Positions 35,835 through 45,323 of a stretch of 64,000 nucleotides of DNA are shown here, piece after piece. The notes under the pieces are model-generated. The model was not told the origin of the DNA. It did no database searches and was given only the letters and a program-made list of their open reading frames with translations. The stretch is taken from assembly GCF_014451325.2 (NCBI RefSeq), contig NZ_JACSCH020000012.1, forward strand, positions 1 through 64,000, given 5' to 3'. Positions within the stretch are counted from its first letter, which is position 1, and each line of letters opens with the position of its first letter. Origin of the DNA: Streptomyces sp. CB02980. Lineage in GTDB: Bacteria > Actinomycetota > Actinomycetes > Streptomycetales > Streptomycetaceae. A program made the position numbers and the translations under genes.

Positions 35835-36104
35835 GGGCTCACCCTATGGACACGCCGGTCCGGACTCCGGGCCCGCCCCCGCTGCTTGGGCCGCGCCCGC
35901 CTGAACGTCACATGAGGCGGCTCCCTTTCAGGCCGAGGTGGACTGCGGGGCGAGAGACCCTGGCCGATCTCGCGATCGACGGCACCACACGTCACCCCGT
36001 CTCGCTCTTCGACGCGTCCCGCTCGACGACGCCGGGGTCGCTCAAGGCCTGACCCCTCCCGGAGCACCCCCGGCGAGCCGACGGAGTCGATCCGGCACGC
36101 AGGG

Positions 36105-36419
36105 TCACCGCGCTGGAGGAGTCAGGAGGGACCCGGAGTGGGTGCCCGGTTGGCTGTCCTCTCCGGGGGGCGGGGACGACGGGGCACTCAGGAGGGCGGT
36201 GAGGAGCAGGCCGAGCACCGCGATCAGCGCGAAGAGGATCACGGCCGGCTTGCGGCGCATACGTCTTCGCTCCGTACGGGCTGCCGGGCGGGGCTCTTCC
36301 GGTACGGGCGGGAACTGCTGGATCAGCGTGGCGAAGAGAGCGAAGAGTTCGGGATCATCGCGTGCGAGGCGCCGCTCGATCTCGGCGAGCACGCGCCGGT
36401 CGTCCGTGGAGTGACTCAT
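36105..36419 (-). CDS. DUF3040 family small membrane protein
   Basis: Protein of 104 residues. The N-terminal soluble helix RRVLAEIERRLARDDPELFALFA matches the DUF3040 consensus (shown by its ends, RRVLAEIE and LFALFA), and a single transmembrane helix follows at about 58-78. Families of this kind are common in actinobacteria and have no assigned function. It may be co-oriented with the SulP gene upstream, about 185 bp away. Confidence 0.75.
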   Translation of the reverse strand: MSHSTDDRRVLAEIERRLARDDPELFALFATLIQQFPPVPEEPRPAARTERRRMRRKPAVILFALIAVLGLLLTALLSAPSSPPPGEDSQPGTHSGSLLTPPAR

Positions 36420-36603
36420 GGCGACCTCCTCGGTACCACGCGGAGGCGGATGGGAGGTTCGGACATCTCCTCAACCGCGCCCGACGTCTCATTGTGACGG
36501 CTTGAGCCCCGGAGGGCCTCCGCAGACGACGAGGCGCGGTCCCACCGGCGGGTCCGCGAACGGGGGCGACGCGTCGCGCGTCGCCCTCCGTCGCGTCCGG
36601 CTT

Positions 36604-38109
36604 TCAGCGCGGGGTGCCCACCGGGCCCGCGGCGGAGCCCTCGTGGCGGTCCGGGGCGGTGTCGGCGCGGACCGCCTCGGCGTCGGCGCCGCTGTGGCGT
36701 TCGGCCCACGTCTCGAGTGCCGCCCGGCAGGCGTGGTCGAGGTGGTGGACCCCGGTGAGGTCCAGGACCACCCGGCGGTCGCTGGGAAGGGCCTCCAGGC
36801 TGTCGAGTATCTGGGGCAGCCGCAGAAAGGTGATCGTCCCCTGGAGCCGCACGCGGACCGCGTCGCGTCCGTCGTCACTGTGCTCGATCCGGAGGTGCGA
36901 CGCCTCCCAGGCGGCTTTCGCGACCGAAAGGACGAGGCCGATCAGGACACCCTCGAACATGCCGACCGCGACGATGGCCGTCGCGGTCGTCACCAGGACG
37001 AGGGCCTCGCCCCGGTGACGGCGCCAGAGCGTCACGACGCCCTTGAACGGGATGAGCTTCCAGCCGGCGTGCACGAGGATCCCGGCCAGCGCGGCCAGCG
37101 GGATGTACGCGAGGACGGCGGGCAGCAGGGCGACGAAGAGCACCAGCCAGACACCGTGGAGGACCCGGGACGCCTTCGTCCGGGCGCCCGCCTCGAGGTT
37201 GGCCGAGCTGCGCACGATGACCGCGGTGAGCGGCAGGGCGCCGAGCAGACCGCACAGGGTGTTGCCCGCGCCTTGTGCGACGAGTTCCTTGTCGTAGTCC
37301 GTGCGCGCTCCCGTGTGAAGCCGGTCGATCGCCGCCGCGCTGAACAGCGACTCGGCGGAGGCGATCAGGGCGAACGCCAGGACCGTGCCGAGGAGAGCCG
37401 GGTCGGCGAGGGAGGAGAGGGCTTCGGAGCCCGGCAGGTGGACGGCCTCCAGTACGCCGCTCACCCGCACGGTCTGCACCGGAAGGTCGAACACGGCGGT
37501 CGAGAGGGCGGCCAGGAGGACCGCCACCAGGGCGCCGGGTACCGCGCGGGCCCGGCGCGGCATCCACCGCCAGCCGACGATGAGGACGACGGTGCCGGCC
37601 CCGACGGCGAGCGACACGAGGGCCGTACGGCTGCCCAGGGCGTCGACGAGGGCGCCCGGCAGGCCGGTGAGCTTGTCGAGACCGGAATCGGGGGCGGGGA
37701 TTCCCGCCGCGGCGTAGAGCTGCCCGGCGATGATGACCAGGCCGATGCCCGCGAGCATGCCCTCGACCACGGAGAGGGAGATCGCGCGGAACCAGCGGCC
37801 CCAGCGGAGGAGGCCCATGGCGATCTGCAGCAGGCCGGCCGCCAGCACGATGACCCCGAGCGCGGGGAGGCCGAAGGCGCGGACCGCTTCGAGGACGAGC
37901 ACGGTGAGGCCGGCGGCCGGGCCGGAGACCTGGAGGCTGCTGCCCCGCATCAGGCCGGTCACGATGCCGCCGACGATGCCGGTGATGAGGCCCAGTTCGG
38001 CGGGGACGCCGGAGGCGACGGCGACGCCGATGCAGAGCGGGAGGGCGACGAGGAAGACGACGAGGGAGGCGGCGAAGTCCTGCCGCAGGAAGGGGAAGGA
38101 GCGTGGCAT
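36604..38109 (-). CDS. SulP family inorganic anion transporter
   Basis: Permease of 501 residues of the SulP (SLC26) family. The ten or more hydrophobic helices include FLVALPLCIGVAVASG and GIVGGIVTGLMRGSSLQVSGPAAGLT, both typical of the bicarbonate/sulfate transporters often paired with carbonic anhydrase. A short STAS-like domain closes the protein (about 405-480, with VVLDLTGVHHLDHACRAAL). The start at 38109 directly precedes the first helix. A carbonic anhydrase remnant lies 15 bp upstream on the same strand, so the pair once probably formed a bicarbonate uptake and hydration unit. Confidence 0.92.
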   Translation of the reverse strand: MPRSFPFLRQDFAASLVVFLVALPLCIGVAVASGVPAELGLITGIVGGIVTGLMRGSSLQVSGPAAGLTVLVLEAVRAFGLPALGVIVLAAGLLQIAMGLLRWGRWFRAISLSVVEGMLAGIGLVIIAGQLYAAAGIPAPDSGLDKLTGLPGALVDALGSRTALVSLAVGAGTVVLIVGWRWMPRRARAVPGALVAVLLAALSTAVFDLPVQTVRVSGVLEAVHLPGSEALSSLADPALLGTVLAFALIASAESLFSAAAIDRLHTGARTDYDKELVAQGAGNTLCGLLGALPLTAVIVRSSANLEAGARTKASRVLHGVWLVLFVALLPAVLAYIPLAALAGILVHAGWKLIPFKGVVTLWRRHRGEALVLVTTATAIVAVGMFEGVLIGLVLSVAKAAWEASHLRIEHSDDGRDAVRVRLQGTITFLRLPQILDSLEALPSDRRVVLDLTGVHHLDHACRAALETWAERHSGADAEAVRADTAPDRHEGSAAGPVGTPR

Positions 38110-38123
38110 CCGGACGTCCCCTG

Positions 38124-38360
38124 TCACAGCGCCTCGAAGGCGTCGGCCCCGGGGCGGTACTCCCGGACGGCGCCGGTGCGCACCTCGTGGTACCGGCCGT
38201 GCAGGCGGAGGAGGCCGTCCGCAGGCCTCCGTCCGACGCACGGACAGGAGCGCGGGCGGAGCGGTGGGGCGGGGACGTGGACGACGACGTCCTCGGCGGC
38301 GAGGACCTCGACGACAGGGCGCTGTCCGAATCGGCGGGCGTGGTCGATGAGGGGCTGCAT
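38124..38360 (-). pseudogene. Beta-carbonic anhydrase remnant with internal deletions
   Basis: A 78-residue open frame. The start MQPLIDHARRFGQRP is the usual N-terminus of actinobacterial beta-carbonic anhydrases. The end RLHGRYHEVRTGAVREYRP matches their C-terminus (normally LHGWxYxVxTGxV), and the middle VVEVLAAEDVVVH resembles the strand before the zinc-site His. The zinc-binding Cys-x-Asp-x-Arg and His-x-x-Cys segments are missing. A normal enzyme is about 200 residues, so this is a deletion derivative that kept its frame. It sits where a carbonic anhydrase gene normally accompanies SulP. Confidence 0.72.
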
Positions 38361-38429
38361 GAAGGTTTCCTCCTGGCGCGCCGTGGGGGCGCGTCGGGCT
38401 GACAGGTCGGCACGGGGCGGTGCCGCCTG

Positions 38430-38810
38430 TCAGCAGAGGAACACCTGGAGGGCGGAGGAGTCGTGGGCGGCGAGCGGTCTCGGCCGGGTGTCCGGGCCGC
38501 CGGTGCGGCCGGTCGGCGGGTCCGTGAGCGGTGCGGTGCGGGTGACGAGCGGTGGCGGGCCGGGAGGGCCCGCGGCCGCGGTGCCGGCCCGCCGCCGGTC
38601 ACGGTGGAGGACGGAGCCTCTGGGAGCATCGGCCTCGCCGCCCCCGGCGTGCACGGACTCGTACGCCGCGGCCGGCGCGGCCTGCTGGACGCGGGGCCGT
38701 TCGAGCTGGGGCAGGGGGCCGGCGGGGGTGGGCAGGACGAACGTGCCGCAGACGAGGGCGAGGACGAGGAGGAGGGCCGCGCGCAGGGCCGCGGAGGTGC
38801 GGACTGACAT
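38430..38810 (-). CDS. Hypothetical secreted protein
   Basis: About 126 residues. The signal peptide is clear (MSVRTSAALRAALLLVLALV, then Cys/Gly). The mature part is rich in Pro, Gly and Arg, without recognisable domains. A GGAGG-type site lies a little far (about 11 bases) from the ATG. I recognise no family. It lies upstream of the carbonic anhydrase remnant on the same strand. Confidence 0.5.
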   Translation of the reverse strand: MSVRTSAALRAALLLVLALVCGTFVLPTPAGPLPQLERPRVQQAAPAAAYESVHAGGGEADAPRGSVLHRDRRRAGTAAAGPPGPPPLVTRTAPLTDPPTGRTGGPDTRPRPLAAHDSSALQVFLC

Positions 38811-39041
38811 CGACAAGAACGCTCCTCCCGCTGGTCGCACCATCATCAGAATTCGCCAAAGCAAGCCCAAGGTTGAGTCAACGAAGGGTAATGCGCCCAT
38901 GTGAACAGTGCTCCGCGACACCCGTGGTGTGCGAACGTTTTCGAATGGAATCAGCCTGATGTTGACGCGAACGGCAGTGTCGGAACGGTCGGCGCTCACG
39001 GAGTCCGTCAGGTCGGCCACCACGGTCACGCGTTCTTCCCT

Positions 39042-40229
39042 CTAACCGCGGAGGTGCGTGCCGATCTTCAGGAACGCCTGGACCAGAGGGACCTGGGGGA
39101 CGGCCGGGGAGACGATCTGGGAGGCGTAGTGGACGACCACCAGGTCCAGGGCGGGGGAGACGAAGAGGCGCTGGCCGTGGATGCCGCTGGCCATGAAGGA
39201 GCCGTAGGGGTCGTTGGGGATCCACCACAGGTCGTGGTACGAGAGCGTGGCGGGCGCCTCGGGAGGTGCGGCCGGGAAGCGGACGCGGCGGGGGTATCCG
39301 TCCGGCACGCCGGAGACGATGGTGGAGGCGACGGCCTCCGGCACGATCTGGCTGTCGCCGATCGCGCCACCACGGCGGATCATCTCGCCGAGCCGGGCCA
39401 GGTCACGGGCGGTGGCGCTGAATCCGCCGCAGGCGGCCTCGGCGCCTTCGGAGTCGAGGAGGTAGTACGCGTCCTCCTCCGCGCCGATGCGGGACCAGAT
39501 CATCTCGGACAGCAGGGCCGAGGTGGTGGTGCCGGTGGCACGGCGCAGGACCTCGGCGAGGGCCTCGACGTTGCCGTTCTCGTAGCGGAAGTCGATGCCC
39601 GGCTCGCCGGTGGCGCGGGCGGTGGCGAGGTGTTCGCGGATCGTGGCCGGCCCGGTGTAGCCGTAGGGGCGCAACTGGGGGGCGAGGACGGCGAAGTAGC
39701 GCTGCGCTTCGAGCGCCTTGTCGTACGGGCGGCCCGCGTAGCTCATCTGCGTGCCCATGTGGAGGAGGTGGTCGACCTCGGCGTCTCCGAAGGCGGTGCC
39801 GGCGAGCTCGGGGACGATCTTGGCGACCTGCATGCCGCGGTCGAGCTGCCCCTCGTGGGCGAGGACCGCGGCGACGAGGCCGAGGTAGGACTTGGCGGCC
39901 GAGGCGTTGAAGTGCGGGACGTGGGGCTCGTATCCGTGGAGGTACTCCTCGTGCACGAGCAGGCCGCGGTGCATGACGAGCAGGGCGTCGGTCTCGGCCC
40001 GGGAGAGCAGCTCCGTGAGCGTGAGGGACCCACCGTGCGGTCCTGTGAACGCGAGGCCGTCGAGGGCGCCGGGCGGCGCGGTCGGCAGCGGTGACGCGCC
40101 GCCGGAGCCCCGCCAGACACGGCGGCTCGGAACGAGTTCCCGACCCGAGGTCGTGTGCCGTCGAGCCCAGGCCGGATCCGTGTATCCCCGCGCCCACACG
40201 AGATCAGCCAATGAGGGAATGCCTGTCAT
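39042..40229 (-). CDS. Serine hydrolase, beta-lactamase/NylB-like family
   Basis: Hydrolase of 395 residues with the penicillin-binding-protein fold. The nucleophile motif S-x-x-K is SAAK (Ser 110, Lys 113), and the Tyr-x-Asn motif is YENGN (Tyr 216). The third motif is not obvious. There is no signal peptide, so the enzyme is probably cytoplasmic. The family includes esterases, D-aminopeptidases and 6-aminohexanoate-dimer hydrolases, so the substrate is open. The start at 40229 is supported by the MTGIPSLADLVWARGY opening. Confidence 0.87.
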   Translation of the reverse strand: MTGIPSLADLVWARGYTDPAWARRHTTSGRELVPSRRVWRGSGGASPLPTAPPGALDGLAFTGPHGGSLTLTELLSRAETDALLVMHRGLLVHEEYLHGYEPHVPHFNASAAKSYLGLVAAVLAHEGQLDRGMQVAKIVPELAGTAFGDAEVDHLLHMGTQMSYAGRPYDKALEAQRYFAVLAPQLRPYGYTGPATIREHLATARATGEPGIDFRYENGNVEALAEVLRRATGTTTSALLSEMIWSRIGAEEDAYYLLDSEGAEAACGGFSATARDLARLGEMIRRGGAIGDSQIVPEAVASTIVSGVPDGYPRRVRFPAAPPEAPATLSYHDLWWIPNDPYGSFMASGIHGQRLFVSPALDLVVVHYASQIVSPAVPQVPLVQAFLKIGTHLRG

Positions 40230-40355
40230 GCGTCCGCTCCACTCCGCAGTCGTGCGCCTATGAGGCTCGATACCGTACACGGTGTCTGGTATCTCGACCA
40301 GGTGTCTCGGGCGGGGCGAGGGAGTCGCGTGGTTCGGGTGTGGTCCGGCCGCGGT

Positions 40356-40982
40356 TCAGGGGGTGAGGTCGAGGGCTCCGGGGGCGTCGGACGGGGCGAG
40401 TCCGGTGGCCCACACGCGGCCGTAGACCGAGAGGTCCCGCAGATGCGCCGTGATCTCGGCGGCGCTGTAGCCGGTGTCGTTCTCCACCCACCAGGTGAGC
40501 AGGCCGATGAGTTCGCCGGTCCAGGCCCGGGCGACGACGTCGAGGGGGATGCGCGGTGTCACCCCGAGCTGCTCGGTCCGCGTGCGGAAGGCGGCCTCGG
40601 CGTGGGCGCAGATGAGGTCCGTGAATTCCCGTAGGGCGCGGCCGTCGCCCTCGCCCCGCAGGACGACCCGGTAGACGGGCTTCTCCTGCTCGGCGTGTTC
40701 GAAGATGTACTTCACCGGCAGTCCGGTGAACCCCTCCGCGTGCGCCTGCCTCACCGCCGGCAGGAGGCGCTCGCGGTCCTCGGCGAGGTCGCGGACGATG
40801 CCCACCAGCAGGTCCTCCTTGTCGCGGTAGTGCGCGTAGAAGGTGGCCCGGCCGACGTCGGCGTGCTCGGTGATCTCCTCGACCGTGATCGCGTGGAACC
40901 CCTTCTCCAGGACCAGTTCGACCAGGGCCTGGCGCAGTGCGGCCCGGGTCCTGCGGACGCGGCGATCTCCCGCGGGCTTCAT
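40356..40982 (-). CDS. TetR family transcriptional regulator
   Basis: Regulator of 208 residues. The N-terminal helix-turn-helix is ITVEEITEHADVGRATFYAHYRDKEDLL (ends shown: ITVEEI and YRDKEDLL), at about 33-60, in the standard TetR form. The C-terminal ligand domain is unclassified. It is divergent from the acyl-CoA ligase gene across 113 bp, and a perfect palindromic element lies just upstream of that gene. It is likely to repress the acyl-CoA ligase operon and respond to an acyl-CoA or acid (inference). Confidence 0.93.
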   Translation of the reverse strand: MKPAGDRRVRRTRAALRQALVELVLEKGFHAITVEEITEHADVGRATFYAHYRDKEDLLVGIVRDLAEDRERLLPAVRQAHAEGFTGLPVKYIFEHAEQEKPVYRVVLRGEGDGRALREFTDLICAHAEAAFRTRTEQLGVTPRIPLDVVARAWTGELIGLLTWWVENDTGYSAAEITAHLRDLSVYGRVWATGLAPSDAPGALDLTP

Positions 40983-41012
40983 GTCCACTTCGTTTCCTTC
41001 TCGTCCGGACCG

Positions 41013-41077
41013 TTGACCTGACCCTAACGCTGCCTTTACGTTGCCGCACACCAAGCTTGCTACTGAACAGATTGTTC
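41013..41077 (+). promoter_or_regulatory. Candidate promoter and operator for the acyl-CoA ligase operon
   Basis: TTGACC at 41013-41018 and TTACGT at 41036-41041 are 17 bp apart and could be -35 and -10 elements. Downstream lies the perfect inverted repeat GAACA-gat-TGTTC at 41065-41077, well placed to block transcription when bound by the divergent TetR protein. The ATG follows at 41096 after a GGAGG site. All assignments are inferred from sequence. Confidence 0.5.
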
Positions 41078-41095
41078 GGAAACTCTGGAGGTGCG

Positions 41096-42652
41096 ATGAA
41101 CTTCGGGCGGTACGTACGCCGGACTGCCGGCCACCAACCCGATGCCGAGGCGGTGGTCTGCGGACCCGTGCGGCTGACGTACGCGGAACTCGACGACCAC
41201 AGCGACCGGCTCGCGACGGCCCTGCGCGCCCTCGGCCTGAACCGGGGAGACCGCGTGGCGACCCTCGCCGGGAACCGCGCGGAACTGGTCGTCACGGAAG
41301 TGGCCCTGTACAAGGCGGGCCTGGCCCGCGCCCCGATCAACGCCAGGCTCGGCACCGCCGAGGTGGCCCACCTGCTCGCGGAGTCCGACGCGCGGGTGCT
41401 GCTGACGGACGCGGCCCACCTGGACATCGCCCGCGCCGCTCTGCCCGGCACGGGGGTGAAGACCGTCCTCGGCTACGACGGCCCGAGCGGTCTCGGCCCG
41501 GGCTATGCCGAGACCCTCGCGGGCACCGCGCCGGAACCCGTCGAGACGGAGTGCGACGAGGGCGACATCGCCGTGCTGCACTTCACCTCGGGCTCCACCG
41601 GCAAACTCAAGGCGGCGGTCCAGACCTACGGCAACAGGCTCGCCCTGATGCGCAAGTGCGTGATGAGCGCCGACACCCGGGTGGGCCCCGGTGACCGGCA
41701 GATCCTGGCCGGGCCGGTCACCCACGCCTCGGGCATGCCGCTGATGGGGATCTTCTTCGCCGGCGGCTGCGCGCTCGTGCTGCCCCGCTGGGACGCCGAG
41801 GAGTTCCTCGCCACCGTCCAGCGCGAGCGCGCCACCCACGCCTTCGTCGTGCCGACGATGGTCAACACCGTCCTCGCGCTGCCGAACGCCCGCGACTACG
41901 ACCTCTCCACCCTGCGCCGGCTGATCTACGGCGCCGCGCCGATGTCACCGGCCCGGATCAGGGCAGCCTGGGACCTCTTCGGCCCCGTCCTCTCCCAGGG
42001 ATACGGCTGCGGCGAGACCACATCGGGCGTCCTCTTCCTGTCCGCGGAGGACCACCGGCGGGCGATCGAGGGGGAGGATGAGGAGCTGCTCCTGTCCTGC
42101 GGCCGGCCGCTCGCCGAGGCCGAGGTCGCCATCGTCGACGACGGCGGACAGCCCGTCGCCGACGGAGAGATCGGGGAGATCGCCGTCCGCGGCCCCGATG
42201 TCGTCCCCGGCTACCACAACGAGCCGAACCTCACGGCGGAGACCTTCCGCGACGGCTGGTTCCTCACCGGCGACCTCGCCCGCCGACGTACCGACGGCTA
42301 CGTCTTCATCGTCGACCGCAAGAAGGACATGATCGTCTCCGGCGGGTTCAACATCTACGCCGTCGAGGTCGAAGCGATCCTGCACCAGCACCCCGACGTC
42401 TATGAGGCCGCCGTCGTCGGCGTCCCCGACGAGCAGTGGGGCGAGGCCGTCAAGGCGGTCGTCGTGACGCGCGACGGCGCCGCCCTCACGGAGACCGGCC
42501 TCGTCGACTTCTGCGCCGAGCACCTGGCCCGCATGAAGAAGCCCCGCTCGGTCGACTTCGTCGCCGCCCTGCCCCACAACCCCAACGGCAAGATCGACCG
42601 CCGCGCCATCCGCGACCGCTACTGGGCGGGCGCCGAGCGCCGCGTCAACTGA
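41096..42652 (+). CDS. Acyl-CoA ligase (AMP-dependent synthetase)
   Basis: Adenylate-forming ligase of 518 residues. It has the ATP core HFTSGSTGKLKAAVQT, the YGCGETTSG motif, the TGDLARRRTDGYVFIVDRKKDMI hinge (ends shown: TGDLARR and DRKKDMI) and the lysine motif NPNGKIDRR. It converts a free acid to its CoA ester. The protein resembles medium/long-chain or aryl-CoA ligases, and the substrate cannot be fixed. It is the first gene of an operon with an acyl-CoA dehydrogenase 14 bp downstream and an MFS permease after that, suggesting uptake and beta-oxidation-like use of a carboxylic acid. Confidence 0.93.
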   Translation: MNFGRYVRRTAGHQPDAEAVVCGPVRLTYAELDDHSDRLATALRALGLNRGDRVATLAGNRAELVVTEVALYKAGLARAPINARLGTAEVAHLLAESDARVLLTDAAHLDIARAALPGTGVKTVLGYDGPSGLGPGYAETLAGTAPEPVETECDEGDIAVLHFTSGSTGKLKAAVQTYGNRLALMRKCVMSADTRVGPGDRQILAGPVTHASGMPLMGIFFAGGCALVLPRWDAEEFLATVQRERATHAFVVPTMVNTVLALPNARDYDLSTLRRLIYGAAPMSPARIRAAWDLFGPVLSQGYGCGETTSGVLFLSAEDHRRAIEGEDEELLLSCGRPLAEAEVAIVDDGGQPVADGEIGEIAVRGPDVVPGYHNEPNLTAETFRDGWFLTGDLARRRTDGYVFIVDRKKDMIVSGGFNIYAVEVEAILHQHPDVYEAAVVGVPDEQWGEAVKAVVVTRDGAALTETGLVDFCAEHLARMKKPRSVDFVAALPHNPNGKIDRRAIRDRYWAGAERRVN

Positions 42653-42666
42653 ACAGGACCCCTGGC

Positions 42667-43836
42667 ATGCCCTTCACCCTCGAACCCTCCTACGACGACA
42701 ACCCGCAGCTCCAGGACCTCGTCGTACGCCTGCGCGCCTACCTGGCCGACGAGCTCATCCCGTACGAGCGCGCGCACGGCATCACCGCGGAGACCAAGCT
42801 CGACCGCACCACCCTCGAACACGTCTGGAAGCGCAGCGCGGAACTCGGCTTCTACGGCATCAGCCTGCCCCCCGAGCTCGGCGGCCAGGGCCTGAGCTTC
42901 TCCGAACTGTGCGCCCTCAAGGAGGAGCTGACCGCCTCGGGTGCCGCTCTCTCCCACTCGGTGCTCGGCGACATGGGCGGTCCGCTGCGTGTCGGCGCGA
43001 TCGTCAAGTACGCCACCGAGGAACAGCGGGAGCGCTACCTGATGCCCGTCGTCAGGGGCGAGCGGGCCTGCTGCTTCTCCATCACGGAGGAGGACGCGGG
43101 CTCCGACGTACGCCGCATGACGACCACCGCCACCCCGGACGGGGACACCTACGTGCTCACCGGCAAGAAGGTGTTCAGCTCCGCCGCCCCCTTCGCGGAC
43201 TTCGCGATCGTCGTCGCCCGCATGGCCGGCACCGAGGAGGCCTACAGCGCGTTCCTCGTCGACCTGGACACCCCTGGCTGCCACGTCCTCGACGGCGAAG
43301 TCCCCATGTCCGGCCAGCAGATGGAGGGCGACCTCGTCTTCGAGAATTGCCGGATCCCCGCCGCGAACCTCCTCGGCGAGATCGGCCAGGGCCTGCGCAT
43401 CGGCATCGGCCGGATCACCCTCAACCGCCTGCTGCACTGCCCGTCCCTCATCGGCGCCGCCCGCCGCGCCTGGGACCTGTCGGTGGAGTACGCCACGAAC
43501 CGCGTCGTCTTCGGACAACCGCTCCTCGCCCATCAGGCCGTCCACCACAAGATCGCCGAGATGGCCACCGAGATCTACGCCGCCCGCGCGATGGTGATGG
43601 CCACCGCGGCGAAGGCCGACCGGGGGGACAACGTCTCGGTCGAGGCCAACATGTGCAAGCTCTTCACCTCCGAGGCGTCCTTCCGCGTCGCCGACCAGGC
43701 GGTCCAGATCCACGGCAAGGCCGGTCTGACCCGGGGCAACGAGGTCGAGCAGATCTTCCGCAGCCTGCGGATGTTCCGGATCGTCACCGGAACCACCGAG
43801 ATCCACAAGAACGCCATCGCCAAGGGCCTGATCTGA
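42667..43836 (+). CDS. Acyl-CoA dehydrogenase family protein
   Basis: FAD-dependent dehydrogenase of 389 residues with the family motifs ACCFSITEEDAGSD, KKVFSSAA, FGQPLLAHQAV and QIHGKAG near the C-terminus. It would oxidise the acyl-CoA made by the upstream ligase. The usual C-terminal catalytic Glu position (YEGT in medium-chain enzymes) reads VTGT here (Thr about 374). The alternative Glu site in the middle helix reads TLNRLL (Asn about 253). The catalytic base is therefore unclear and the enzyme may be a diverged member. Confidence 0.9.
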   Translation: MPFTLEPSYDDNPQLQDLVVRLRAYLADELIPYERAHGITAETKLDRTTLEHVWKRSAELGFYGISLPPELGGQGLSFSELCALKEELTASGAALSHSVLGDMGGPLRVGAIVKYATEEQRERYLMPVVRGERACCFSITEEDAGSDVRRMTTTATPDGDTYVLTGKKVFSSAAPFADFAIVVARMAGTEEAYSAFLVDLDTPGCHVLDGEVPMSGQQMEGDLVFENCRIPAANLLGEIGQGLRIGIGRITLNRLLHCPSLIGAARRAWDLSVEYATNRVVFGQPLLAHQAVHHKIAEMATEIYAARAMVMATAAKADRGDNVSVEANMCKLFTSEASFRVADQAVQIHGKAGLTRGNEVEQIFRSLRMFRIVTGTTEIHKNAIAKGLI

Positions 43837-43960
43837 CCGACCCCTTGGCGCCCAGGGCGGTGCCGCGGGCCCCCGCTTCGGCGAGCGGGCCCGCGGCGAC
43901 GGGGGACGACCGCCCACCCGTACGACCCCCTGCTCCACCCGCACCCGCAGGAGTCGCCCC

Positions 43961-45265
43961 ATGGCACCCCGTACCGCCACGCCGCCCCGGCACATCGCCG
44001 CCCCGGCACCCGACCGTCGCAGAGCCTGGCTGATCATGGCGATGATCGTGGCCTTCATGGTCATCAACTTCGCCGACAAGTCGGTCCTCGGCCTCGCCGC
44101 CGTTCCGATCATGGAGGAACTCGACCTCAGCAACAGCACCTACGGCCTCATATCCAGCTCCTTCTCCTTCCTGTTCAGCGTCTCGGGACTCCTCGTCGGA
44201 TTCCTCTCCACCCGGATCTCCAGCCGGGTCCTGCTGTTCGTCATGACCGTGGTGTGGGCCGTGGCCCAGCTCCCGGTCCTCGTGGTGGCCTCGGTCCCGA
44301 CCCTGATGGCCGGCCGCATTCTGCTCGGTGCCGCCGAGGGACCGGCGGCCTCCATGTCGATGCACGCCCTCTACAAGTGGTTCCCGCCGGAACGCCGCGC
44401 CCTGCCCTCGGCCCTCCAGATCGGCGGCGCGGCCCTGGGCACGCTCATCGCGGCCCCCCTGGTCACCTGGCTGATCGACGGCTTCGGCTGGCGCTCGGCC
44501 TACGCCGTCCTCGCGGTCGTCAGCGCCTGCTGGGCGCTGCTGTGGTGGCGCGTCGGCCACGACGGACCGTACGACCACAAGCACTCGGCCACCGGATCCA
44601 GCGGGCTTCGGCTGCCGTACCGCAGGATCCTGCTGACCGGCACCGTGCTCGGCAGCATCGCCAGCGCCTTCGGAGCGGCGTGGGCGCTGTCCCTCAGCCA
44701 TGCCTGGCTGCCCGCGTACCTCAGGACGCAGCTGGACATGTCGGCGGCGGCCTCCGCGACCGCCATCAGCGTCATCTCCGGCTTCGGTCTCGTGCTGCTG
44801 CTCGCGGTCTCCCCGTTCGTGGACGCGCTGAAGTTCCGTGGCGTGAGCAGCCGTTGGTCCAGCGGGGCGGCGCAGAGCATCGCCGTGTGCGTGGCCGGGT
44901 GCGCGATGGCGGCGTTCCCGTTCGTCGAGGCGTCCGGTCCGCGGCTCGGGCTGATCGCGCTGGCCTTCGGCGGCACCGCGATCGCCATCCCCCTCCACTA
45001 CATGACGACCGCGCAGGTCGTCCCCCCTGCCCAGCGCGGTGCCGTCTTCGGCATCGTCGCCGGTGTCGGCACCCTGCCGGGCCTCGTGGCGCCCTTCCTG
45101 ACCGGCCACCTCATCGACACGGCCGACACGCCGGCCGCCGGGTACACCGCCGCCTTCCTCGTCGCCGGCGCGGTGATGCTCGTGGCCGGCGCCTGCGCCC
45201 TCACGGCCATCCGCCCGGAGCGGGACGCGCGAGGGCTGGGGCTCGACGCCGTGCCCCAGCCCTGA
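43961..45265 (+). CDS. MFS transporter, ACS-like
   Basis: Permease of 434 residues with twelve hydrophobic helices. The opening NFADKSVLGLAAVPIMEEL and the GAAEGPAASMSMHALYKWFPPERR loop resemble anion:cation symporters that import organic acids. It is the third gene in the operon after the acyl-CoA dehydrogenase, so import of the acid used by the ligase is the natural reading (inference). A gap of 124 bp precedes it. Confidence 0.88.
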   Translation: MAPRTATPPRHIAAPAPDRRRAWLIMAMIVAFMVINFADKSVLGLAAVPIMEELDLSNSTYGLISSSFSFLFSVSGLLVGFLSTRISSRVLLFVMTVVWAVAQLPVLVVASVPTLMAGRILLGAAEGPAASMSMHALYKWFPPERRALPSALQIGGAALGTLIAAPLVTWLIDGFGWRSAYAVLAVVSACWALLWWRVGHDGPYDHKHSATGSSGLRLPYRRILLTGTVLGSIASAFGAAWALSLSHAWLPAYLRTQLDMSAAASATAISVISGFGLVLLLAVSPFVDALKFRGVSSRWSSGAAQSIAVCVAGCAMAAFPFVEASGPRLGLIALAFGGTAIAIPLHYMTTAQVVPPAQRGAVFGIVAGVGTLPGLVAPFLTGHLIDTADTPAAGYTAAFLVAGAVMLVAGACALTAIRPERDARGLGLDAVPQP

Positions 45266-45323
45266 ACCGCGCTGCGGAAGGCCGTGTCCGGGCCGGTCGG
45301 GACGGCTCCGGCGGCGTACTGTC

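Noticed and set aside
38811..39029. Longer start for the small secreted protein
   Set aside because: The extra residues would bury the signal peptide and have no family support.
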